Assembly (NCBI GenBank): GCA_002725545.1
Contig: PBPW01000032.1
Location: 3,057-9,650, forward strand
DNA from: Fidelibacterota bacterium
Lineage (GTDB): Bacteria > Marinisomatota > Marinisomatia > Marinisomatales > TCS55
DNA length: 6,594 nt
Direction of reading: 5' to 3'
Translations under genes and position numbers: made by a program
The notes under the pieces: model-generated
The model's input: the letters and a program-made list of their open reading frames with translations, nothing else
Database searches by the model: none
What the model was told of the DNA's origin: nothing
In this document: piece after piece, positions 1 to 6,594 of the stretch
Layout: the number at the start of each line of letters is the position of its first letter
Numbering within the stretch: position 1 is the first letter of the stretch

Positions 1-3000
1 CTCGTATCGATTTTACCTGTCGCATTTGATTTGGCAAACACCGGTTCGTTAAAGGTCACCGCAATTACGCTATTGTCAGGTGCCAGAGCGCTGGCGGAAT
101 ACTGCGGCACAAATTTATCGTTTAAATTCGCTTTATTTTTGGACTGGGTTGTGGAGGTTATATTGCCCGGTTTGTCAAATACTGATTTACTTACCGGTGT
201 AACGGTTAAAACTTCTTTTCCATTGGGTCTTCCCGTTAACAGGACACCTAGCGATAGGGTCTTTGTACCGCTTCCGCTTACAGAGCTGGGATATTTTTTA
301 GCTAAGGTTGCAATGCCACCAGTTAAAGAATACACAAAGTCAGCCGAGTCTAAGGCGCCACTACCATCCTCCTTGCTAAATACTGGTTCGTTGAAAAATA
401 CTTGAACAATGCTATTGTCACCTGCCAATTCAATGGAGTCTATAACCGCAGGAACAATATCTTTTAAGTTTGCGGTGTTATTTGTTTGTAGAGTGGTAGA
501 AATATTTCCACTCGCATCAAAAATCGATTTGGATGCTGGATTTATCTTTAATACTTCATTTCCATCCGGTGATCCTGTAAGACCAAATCCTAGGGTATAA
601 TCATTTCCTGATACCGATATGCTGGTTGGTGTGGTGCCAGCCAGTTTAGCAAGTCCACCATCGATGGATAGTACAAAGTCACTTTTCTCTAAGGCGCCAC
701 TGCCGCTACCAGTACTGTACGATTTTTCATTAAAGGTAATTGTAGCTGTGCTATTATCATTGGCCAGAACTGTCTTAGAGATAGCGGGACCAGTCTTATC
801 TTTCAAGTTGGCGCTGCCATTGGTTTGATTGGTTGCTGCTGTATTGCCGCCGCCATCAAAAATAGCTTTCTCTACTGGACTGACTTTAAAAACTTCTTGC
901 CCATTAGCAGTTCCGGTGAGATCAAAACCTAGCGTATAGATTTTGCCATTTGCAGATATACTGGTTGGCGTTGCGCTTGGTAATTTTGCAGTACCCCCGG
1001 CGATCGTTAAGCTAAAGTCTGAAACTTCTAGGCTACCGCTGGCGCCAGCTGAATTGTACACTTCTTCATTGAAGGTAACTTGCACGGATGAATTATCATC
1101 ATTGATTGCGATGAAAGAAATAACCGGAAGAACTGTATCGCCCGCCCTAACTGTTAAAGTAGACATAATGCCATCAACACCACTTCCAGAGAAAGCGAAA
1201 GCGTAGGTATCTGCATCAATTCTGGATAAGGCCGATTGCCCTTGTCCGTAATCATTTAATTTGGTGTTATAAATCTGATTTATTTTGCTGCCATCTGCCG
1301 GGATGGTAAACATTTTACCGTAGGTTCGACTGTTGGAGGTGCCTGTATGCGCCAACACAAATGAATTTGAACCTGCATTGTAGAGGGTATGATGCAATGA
1401 TTTCTCATCATCAAATTCAAGTTCCGTCACTTTAGCGATCGATGAACCATCAGGAGCTACATCGTACGTATAGAGATACCCATCATCATCCTTGCCTTGC
1501 GTGGCGATAACGTAGGTATTTGCATCCACCTGGGCGATGGCATTCCAGTGTGCTTTTCCTTCGTAAATGGTCTCAGATTTCTTTTCAGTGATCGTTTTTC
1601 CATCGCTAGATATCTGAAACGTTTTCATTAAGAATTTGGGACCGCTTCCTTGATAGACCACCACTACGGTGCTGTCCGTCATTTTATGGATCGCGTTGTA
1701 GGCAGCACCACTTGCATCCATATTGATGGTTTTTTTAATAGTAATACTGCTGCCATCTGCCGGGATGGTAAAGGTTGACATTTTCCCCTTATTTGATGCA
1801 CCGGTATACGCCAGTACATAGGTGGTCCCTACCAGGTGCGTCAATGCATTGTAGATACCGTAATTGGTATTATGTTCTTTAACCTTTTTACTTGAAATTT
1901 TGCCACTTGCATCAACCTTAAATGTTCTGATATAACCATCACTCGAATAGCCAGCGTAGGCCAAAGCAAAGATATCATCCGACACCTTTACTAGCGAGTT
2001 ATAATTACCTTGGTTGCCATCATGCTCCCAACTTCTTTTTTTGGTAATGGTAGACCCATTCGCATTGATGTCAAACGTTTGAATAAAACCATCTGCTGAG
2101 CGACCGGTATAGGCTAGTACATAGGTATCTGCGTCACGCTGTTGCATGGAGTTCCAGTTGCCTTGACTTGAATTATGAACACTGGTCTTTTCCGTTAAAA
2201 TCCGAACTTCATTGAGGGAAAGTTTATTATTACTTTGGACAGTAGAAGCCTCGTTGCCCGCGACATCGTACATTGATTTTAGCGCGGGTGTAATGGTCAA
2301 TGTTTCGGTTCCATTGGCAACCCCTGAATACTCAATCGTGAGGGTGTAGGTAGTACCAGACTGTGAAATTGTTTTTGGGGTAGACCTCGCTAACGTTGCG
2401 GTTCCACCGCTTAAAGATAAATTAAAATCATCCTTAGTTAGATTGGCAGATCCGTTAACATTAGCGTATACTTTTTCGCTCATGGTAACCGTAGCGGTTA
2501 TGTTATCGCTTGAAAGCGTAGTTGCTGTGATCGCAGGTGGCGTCTTTTCATTTAAAGTAAATGTATTATTGGACTGCGCTACATCCATCGCATTACCCTT
2601 GCCATCAAAGATCGCATCCTTGGCTGGAGCGATCGTCAGTTTCTCATTGCCATCAGCGATTCCATTGTAACCCACGGTAAGCAGATATTTATCCTTAAGG
2701 CGAGTGATAGAGGTGGGATTGTTACTGGAAAGGGTTGCGGTTCCTCCCGTCAAGGTCAGATCAAAATCGGTCTTTTCAATCATTCCTTTACCGGTATTTG
2801 CTTTAAAGACCGGCTCATCGATTCCAATTAAAAATTGCATATTATCAAACGACATTTTTCCATTTGCAATCACAGGCTTTTTTGAATCATCTGATTCCAT
2901 CGTGACCAATTGGATATATCCATCGGAACTAGCGGCGGGGTAAGCTGCGCCAAACACATCACCGCTCACCTGGAATAGCGACCGCTCTCTGTTCCAATCC

Positions 3001-6000
3001 GAGTTCGTGGCAATTCTTATTTTCCAGTCTTCAGTAAGTGTTTTTCCGGTATTGGATATCTTATAAGTCTTTAGCCACCAGTCTGCATTTTTATCACGGG
3101 ATTTGACAAGCAGATTCTCTGAATTCATTTTCAGTACGGCATTATAATTTCCATCTTCTGTGCTGGTATTATCATCAAAAATACTTTGTGCGGATTCTTG
3201 CGTGATCGACGAACCGTCCTTAGGGATAGTAAACGTTTTTAATACACCTTTATGTGCATCACGTACATCGCCATAACCTCTGTAGGCTAGGGCATAACTA
3301 TCCTCATCTAATTTTACAAACACATCATGTCTATTATTACTAGTTCTCTTGTTGTGTTGTAGCGAAGCGATTCCAGTGATAGTAGTACCATCATCTGGAA
3401 CCTTGTAGGTATGAATTGAAGAACCCCAGTAGCTTGTGGAACCCCCTCTATGATTAGACAACGAATGGCTATAGGCCACAGCAAAATAGTTTGGCTGGAG
3501 TTCTACTAGGGACATATATCGCCCCTCCCAACGATCATATTCCTTACTTTTAACCTGCGTGATGGTCTTGCCATCTTTAGGTATATCAAAGGTTTTTAAA
3601 TAACCATCACCGCTATGACCACTATAAGCTAAGAGATAGGTATCATGATCAACCCGAACCAGTGAATTGTAGGTACCATTAGATCCATCATGCTCTAATG
3701 ATTTTATTTCTGTTATTGAGCTTCCATCAGCGGGAATATCAAAGGTCTTGATCATGCCATCATTGCCACTGGTTCCATAGGCCAGTATGTAGGTGTCCTC
3801 ATCCGCTTTGAGCAGTGAATTCCATTGACCATGCTGAGTATCATGTTCCTGTTTTCTTAGTTCTTTGATCGTACCATCATCCGCTACGCTATACGTCATG
3901 ATATAGCCATCATTACCTGGACCTTCATAGGCAACAACATACTTGCCATCGCTTAACTGTGCCACGGATGACATCCGACCGAATTCGGTATCGAATTCAA
4001 AGATACCTTTGGAGAGCATTTTTGATTTGGAGAGCGTAACAGTCGTTTTTGCTTCAGTCTTAACCGAAGCGTTTCCCCATAGATCATAAACCGCATTATC
4101 CGCGACCGCGACCGTTAATTTTTCCTCCCCATTGGGAACGCCGCTTAATTTAATTCCAAGCTTAAAATAGCCACCTTCTTCTTGGGTGCCATCGTAGCGC
4201 GCATATCCTTCTACGCTAGATGGTTTATTGCTAGCAAGGGTTGCAGTCCCCCCTGTTATGGTATATACAAAATCATTGGCGTTGAGATTACCTTGCCCGT
4301 TGTTTGCTCCAAATACAACATCATCGAAGTAGATGTCAATATGTTCATTAAAAATCAGTTTCGACTTGACAATTTTCGCGGGAGTTTTATCCGCAAGGAA
4401 AATAGAATTATTGTGGTCTTGGTTTTGGTTAGCGGCATTACCGTCCGCATCGTAAATAGTAGAACCACTGGCAGGAACCACGGTTAATTTTTCATTACCA
4501 TTAGCGGTTCCGCTCACTAAAACGCCAAGCTTATAGGTATTTCCACTGATTGCGATACTGGAGGGTGTTTCGCTGGATAGCTTTGCTGTGCCTCCAGTTA
4601 TTGATAATTTAAAATCTTCTTTTACTAGCGCTGTATTTGCAGCAGAATTGGTAAAGACCGGTTCATTGAAAGTAACTTGTAGCGAAGTATTGGTTGCAGC
4701 CATACTGACGCTTGATATCTCTGGGGTAACATCGCTTGCGCCTAGCGCGCTATTAAATGTTTTGGTATGTCCATGTCCAGAAGTATTATAATAACTCAAG
4801 CCATAGGTATCCGAATCAATCGGGAATAGATTATTGTACTGACCGCGACCCTTATCGTGCTCTAGGTTAATGTTTTGGGTAATGGTTGTACCATCTGAGG
4901 TTATATCAAAACTTTTGATAAACCCATCATCACTGACTCCAGAGTAGGCTAGCATTACGCTATTGGGACCGGTCCTTAATAGCGAGTTATAAGCGTTTTG
5001 GTTGGTATCATGTTCCAGCTCTTTCTTTTTTGTAATAGTCTTTCCATCATCTGAAATTGCATAGGTATTTATATAGCCATCACTGCTTGCACCTTTGTAG
5101 GCCAGAACAAAGGTTTGAGCATTTAGCCTGATCAGATGATTATGGCTTCCGGCTCCACTAGCTGACGCGTAAGTATGAGAAGCAATTTCGGTAATTGCTC
5201 CATCCGCTGCGATATCAAAAGTGCTGAGATTGCCTTTATTATACCCTTCGTAGGCTAACGCCACGGTATTATCATCTACCTTGACCAGCGAATTGTACCG
5301 ACCTTGAGAAGTGTCGTGCTCGAGTTTATTTAAAAGCTCTATTACCCCATCCGATTTTATTTTTAGTGTGGCGATCATGCCGTCGTAGTCTTTGCCTTCA
5401 AAGGCGATCACCGTAGTGCTATCATTCATTTGCACCAGAGAGGGGTACCTATTGTAGGAGCTGGTAGCATTATCGGAAACCTTTATGCCATAAATTTTTC
5501 TAATTCGATCATTATGAATCACAATGGTTTCTACAATTAAATGATCCCTTACACTGGTTCGATAGTTATAACCCTGCCTTGCTGTAATATAAAGGTTGCC
5601 CGGCCCTTTAATCACCGCATGATGCCCACGACCGCTGGTTCCGCCATCTGCGTGTTCATTAATTTTTGCGGTAACGCTATTTCCATCCGTTGGGATATGC
5701 AGGAGCGCTTGATAAGGGTAATAGTAACGATGGTAATAAACAAAATACTCTTTTCCAGAGTTTGCACCGGCCCTATTTAATTTGACGGTTTGGAAATAGG
5801 AGGAGGTAGAGGAGTAGAGCGGATGACTTTTTCCTATCGTCAGCCTTCCATCGTTGAGCGTGATCGAGTTATTGGACTGGGTGGTAGAAGCAATATTTCC
5901 GGCCTTATCATAAATTGCATTTGAAGCGGGAGCGACGGATAAAGTTTCTTTACCATTGGCAAGCTTATCATAGCTTATCGCAAGGGTATACTTGTTTCCG

Positions 6001-6594
6001 CTTTTAGAAATACTGGTAGGGGTAGCGCTTTTTAATGTACCTGTTCCCCCAGTAATCGATAGGACAAAGTCTTCTTTTTCTAGGTTACCTGAGCCATCAT
6101 TTTTGCTGTAGACCGGCTCGTTAAACGTGACCGCAAACGGTGTGTTTGCTACCGCAATTTCGGTATCTGCACTTTGAATGAACGGCAAAAGCTGATCATT
6201 TAAGGTTTTCCGGTTACGCCAATTATTGATATTGCCACTGCGATCAATATAATACTCGCTTGCAACGCTAGGGTTAACCACCACATTGCCATCCGTATCG
6301 TAGATGGAATTGGCTAGCGGTTCAACCGTGATCACCTCTGTTCCCATGGGTTTTTTAGCGGTATTGAGCGGGATACCCAATGTATAGGTATTGCCACTTA
6401 TAGAAATACTGGAAGGGGTAGCGCTAGTCAATGTTGCTTGACCACCGCTGATGCCCATTTTAAAGTCGCTCGCCTCCAAGGCTCCGCTGCCCCCATTGGT
6501 ATTAAAGACCGCTTCATTGAAGGTCACTTTCAATGCGCTATTATCCAAAGCGAGCGTTACCGCATTAAAATAGGGATGATCGTTTTCAATTTTA
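1..6594 (-). CDS. Giant extracellular Ig-like / beta-propeller repeat protein (internal fragment, open at both ends)
   Basis: One minus-strand frame (codons from 6593 down to 3) is open for 2,197 codons, with no stop and no credible start, so both termini lie outside the window. The translation resolves completely into ten Ig-like domains (the last partial) and three blocks of seven blade-like repeats, ordered Ig2-P7-Ig2-P7-Ig2-P7-Ig4+. No enzyme motif, signal peptide or transmembrane segment is visible in the slice. There is not one cysteine in 2,197 residues, and Asp, Asn, Gly, Ser and Thr are abundant; this is typical of long secreted adhesins of Gram-negative bacteria (family knowledge). 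Inferred role: a surface or released fibre in which Ig domains act as spacers and propellers present binding faces. Function, ligand and secretion route are not shown, because the termini that would carry an export signal or anchor are missing. The gene fills the window, so no neighbours or promoter can be judged. Coding is very certain; the adhesin role is a moderate inference. Confidence 0.95.
3..1142 (-). other. Tandem Ig-like run (Ig7, Ig8, Ig9 and partial Ig10)
   Basis: Ig7 (residues 1818-1932), Ig8 (1933-2045), Ig9 (2046-2159) and the first 38 residues of Ig10 (2160-2197) follow one another directly. First strands are VTFNEEVY, ITFNEKSY, VFFNEPVF and VTFNEPVF. Each complete copy repeats the SDFxLSIxGG block, a xGxxYTLGF-like strand, NGxEVxKV or NGKEVLTV, and a turn such as D-A-S-G-N, ending in L-K-D or L-N-D. 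Linkers are K-T-G-P, I-V-P and K-F-V-P. Earlier in the protein two Ig domains are always followed by a propeller; here at least four occur in a row, so the chain changes from the alternating part to a plain Ig part. Ig10 is cut by the window edge. Whether more Ig copies, another propeller or the C-terminal region follow cannot be seen. Confidence 0.87.
1286..1310 (-). repeat. 25-base exact direct repeat, copy in blade unit 6 of propeller 3
   Basis: These 25 bases recur identically at 1748-1772. In the coding frame they encode F-T-I-P-A-D-G-S, the strand 3 to strand 4 turn of the blade (residues 1762-1769). It is the longest exact repeat I found by eye; most blade copies are similar only at the protein level. 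Confidence 0.9.
1748..1772 (-). repeat. 25-base exact direct repeat, copy in blade unit 3 of propeller 3
   Basis: Second copy of the segment at 1286-1310, in the same frame and at the same place in the blade (residues 1608-1615). The copies are 462 bases apart, about three blade units, and the flanks diverge at once. This fits either slow concerted exchange between blades or chance retention of codons under strong protein constraint. Confidence 0.9.
2208..2885 (-). other. Ig-like domain pair 3 (Ig5, Ig6)
   Basis: Ig5 (residues 1237-1349) and Ig6 (1350-1462) are joined by the linker L-N-E-K-T-P-P. Ig5 has a degenerate first strand (IGIDEPVF, 1256-1263), followed by TDFDLTLTGGTATL, DGNEKLTIAPA and a D-G-K-G-N turn. 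Ig6 has VTMSEKVY (1369-1376), DDFNLSLSGGTATL, NGTETLTITPA, a D-V-A-G-N turn and the end L-S-L-N-E. Both are close to 113 residues with no large insertion, making this the most compact pair. They stand between propeller 2 and propeller 3 and match the position of the two earlier pairs, which supports the view that Ig-Ig-propeller is the unit of duplication. Likely role: spacer. Confidence 0.85.
2886..4028 (-). repeat. Propeller block 2: seven blade-like repeats with enlarged loops
   Basis: Residues 856-1236 again contain seven units, anchored at M874, W924, Y975, Y1026, H1089, Y1150 and about E1203. Units 1-3 are canonical and closely alike (for example TYLLAYSGHSGDGYLKTF followed by DIPKDGKTITQ). 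Units 4 and 5 are about 10-12 residues longer than the normal 51. The extra residues fall between strands 2 and 3 in unit 4 (1041-1062, rich in His, Arg, Ser, Tyr and Trp) and in unit 5 (1104-1118, charged); unit 5 also has extra length in strand 4 and its loop. Unit 6 has an aromatic W-W pair at 1172-1173 in the equivalent place. The final unit stops after strand 3, and the segment KMLSKGIFEFDTEFG before unit 1 can provide the missing strand. The enlarged loops all lie on one side of the ring and are the best candidate for a ligand site. Confidence 0.7.
4029..4730 (-). other. Ig-like domain pair 2 (Ig3, Ig4)
   Basis: Ig3 (residues 622-735) is a regular copy: VTFNEPVF at 640-647, EDFKLSITGG at 659-668, a D-A-D-G-N turn at 715-719 and the closing L-A-D. 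Ig4 (736-855) follows through the linker K-T-P. It keeps NDFVYTITGGTATL (774-786 region), the NGEEKLTV strand and a D-L-W-G-N turn, but its first edge strand has drifted to IYFDDVVF (754-761). An acidic, Gly-rich loop (EGYARYDGTQEEGGYF) enlarges the middle of the domain by about eight residues. Ig4 ends without the usual L-N-D and runs through T-L-S-K straight into the opening strand of propeller 2. Fold assignment rests on the repeated pattern across the ten copies; no structure was computed. Confidence 0.83.
4731..5849 (-). repeat. Propeller block 1: seven blade-like repeats
   Basis: Residues 249-621 hold seven repeats, anchored at an aromatic or His residue opening the first strand: Y266, H324, Y383, Y433, H484, Y535 and Y586. 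Spacing is 58 and 59 for the first two units, then 50-51. A typical unit reads YNSLVKVD (strand 1), TFVLAYKG (strand 2), an S-D-G turn, YINTYAI (strand 3), a D-D-G-K turn, then TITKKKELEHD (strand 4). Four short strands per unit and seven units fit a seven-bladed beta-propeller. The last unit lacks strand 4, while residues 249-265 before the first unit supply an unmatched one, so the ring would close by pairing both ends. Units 1 and 2 are the most divergent: unit 1 has a tyrosine-rich stretch, unit 2 is basic with an extended strand 2-3 loop. I do not recognise a named blade family. It lies between Ig2 and Ig3. Confidence 0.7.
5850..6593 (-). other. Ig-like domain pair 1 (Ig1, Ig2)
   Basis: Ig1 covers residues 1-135 and Ig2 residues 136-248. 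Both show the family pattern: VTFNEAVF at 23-30 and VTFNEPVY at 155-162, the DF strand and GG turn at 43-51 and 175-183, a P-(S/T)-S-I-S stretch, a G-x-E/K-x-(V/T)-(I/L) strand, and the D-x-x-G-N turn at 99-103 and near 229-233. Each ends in L-N-D. Ig1 may lack a few residues at its start because the window begins there. It also carries about 15 extra residues between the D-x-x-G-N turn and its closing L-N-D, rich in Tyr, Arg and Trp. The closest family I can recall is the SWM-type long-protein repeat first described in marine Synechococcus swimming protein SwmB; this is a resemblance in pattern, not a search result. Probable role: rigid spacer before propeller 1. Confidence 0.85.
6401..6425 (-). 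repeat. 25-base near-exact repeat in Ig1 (partner at 6005-6029)
   Basis: Bases 6401-6425 match 6005-6029 with one mismatch and lie at the same place of the Ig-like domain. They cover the S-A-T-P-(S/T)-S-I-S stretch of Ig1 (residues about 57-64) and Ig2. Shorter matches of the same stretch recur in the other Ig domains, for example near 960-980, so this is a conserved motif core and not a mobile element. Confidence 0.85.

Larger units (their letters stand above)
1143..2207 (-). repeat. Propeller block 3: seven blade-like repeats
   Basis: Residues 1463-1817 hold the most regular block: anchors W1480, Y1531, Y1581, Y1632, W1683, H1734 and Q1786 are 50-52 residues apart. Unit 1 is close to the consensus, with NWNSMQQRD, TYVLAYTG, SADGFIQTF, DINANGSTITKK and WEHD. 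The last unit ends after strand 3 (DGIMSTLTV). Residues 1463-1478 before unit 1 (including LTEKTSVHNSSQG) align with an ordinary strand 4 plus the loop to the next blade, which is the clearest case of end-to-end ring closure in the window. Units 4-6 are more divergent: unit 4 has a run of four Val and the S-G-P-K-F turn, and unit 6 has H-H in its first strand. Units 3 and 6 share a 25-base identical DNA segment. No named blade family is recognised. Confidence 0.72.

Noticed and set aside
31..1206. Plus-strand open stretches at 31-405, 409-600, 619-828 and 943-1206
   Set aside because: They lie antisense to the Ig-like run. Their repeated Ser/Pro/Leu-rich wording is the reverse complement of the conserved Ig motifs, and no ribosome binding site or family pattern supports them.
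2443..5780. Further plus-strand open stretches (2443-2943, 4182-4487, 4588-4791, 5541-5780)
   Set aside because: All are antisense to the continuous minus-strand frame, are short, and mirror its repeats; they are shadows.
1143..5849. Regular spacing of similar segments as a possible CRISPR array or DNA tandem repeat
   Set aside because: The period is about 153 bases, equal to a 51-codon protein unit. Copies are similar mainly as protein, and there are no identical repeats separated by unique spacers.
1143..5849. FG-GAP (integrin-type) or sialidase Asp-box propeller
   Set aside because: The blades lack the F-G-x-G-A-P sequence and the D-x-D-x-D-G loop, and the D-G turns do not follow the S-x-D-x-G-x-T-W Asp-box order.
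1..6594. RTX-type glycine-rich nonapeptide calcium repeats
   Set aside because: Asp-Gly turns are frequent, but no GGxGxDxUx tandem series is present; the D-G turns belong to blade hairpins about 51 residues apart.
1..6594. Internal start sites, frameshift or pseudogene
   Set aside because: The frame stays in phase with recognisable modules from edge to edge. In-frame Met codons fall inside strands or motifs, and no stop interrupts.
1..6594. Promoters, terminators, riboswitches, tRNA or rRNA genes, insertion sequences
   Set aside because: No segment is free of coding sequence, and no matching structure or terminal inverted repeats were seen on either strand.

Overview
The whole window lies inside one protein-coding gene read on the minus strand. 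Read from position 6593 down to position 3, the frame runs for 2,197 codons without a stop, and it has neither its own start nor its own stop here. The window is therefore an internal slice (roughly 230 kDa) of a giant repeat protein. I translated every line of the sequence in this frame; frame and reading sense hold throughout, with no frameshift. Residue numbers below count from the first full codon of the slice: residue n lies at window bases 6594-3n to 6596-3n.

The protein is built from two module types. The first is a bacterial Ig-like domain of about 113 residues, recognised by a TFNEPVF-type strand, a DFxLSIxGGxAxL strand pair, an NGxExLxVxPA strand, a D-x-x-G-N turn and a closing LND linker. 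Nine complete copies and one partial copy are present. The second is a repeat of about 51 residues whose predicted four strands match one blade of a beta-propeller. It occurs in three blocks of exactly seven units, so each block most likely folds as a seven-bladed propeller.

In N- to C-terminal order (window right to left) the layout is: Ig1-Ig2 (6593-5850), propeller 1 (5849-4731), Ig3-Ig4 (4730-4029), propeller 2 (4028-2886), Ig5-Ig6 (2885-2208), propeller 3 (2207-1143), then an uninterrupted run Ig7-Ig8-Ig9-Ig10 (1142 to the left edge). An Ig-Ig-propeller super-module of about 580-620 residues is thus repeated three times before the chain changes to Ig domains only.

The slice contains no cysteine, no apparent membrane-spanning segment, and many Asp, Asn, Gly, Ser and Thr residues. 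With the Ig stalk architecture this points to a secreted or surface-exposed giant protein of a bacterium, probably an adhesin or ligand-binding fibre. The repeat style resembles, from memory only, very large surface proteins of marine bacterioplankton; the lineage cannot be fixed from this slice. No other gene, RNA, mobile element, promoter or terminator is supported. Plus-strand open stretches are shadows of this gene.
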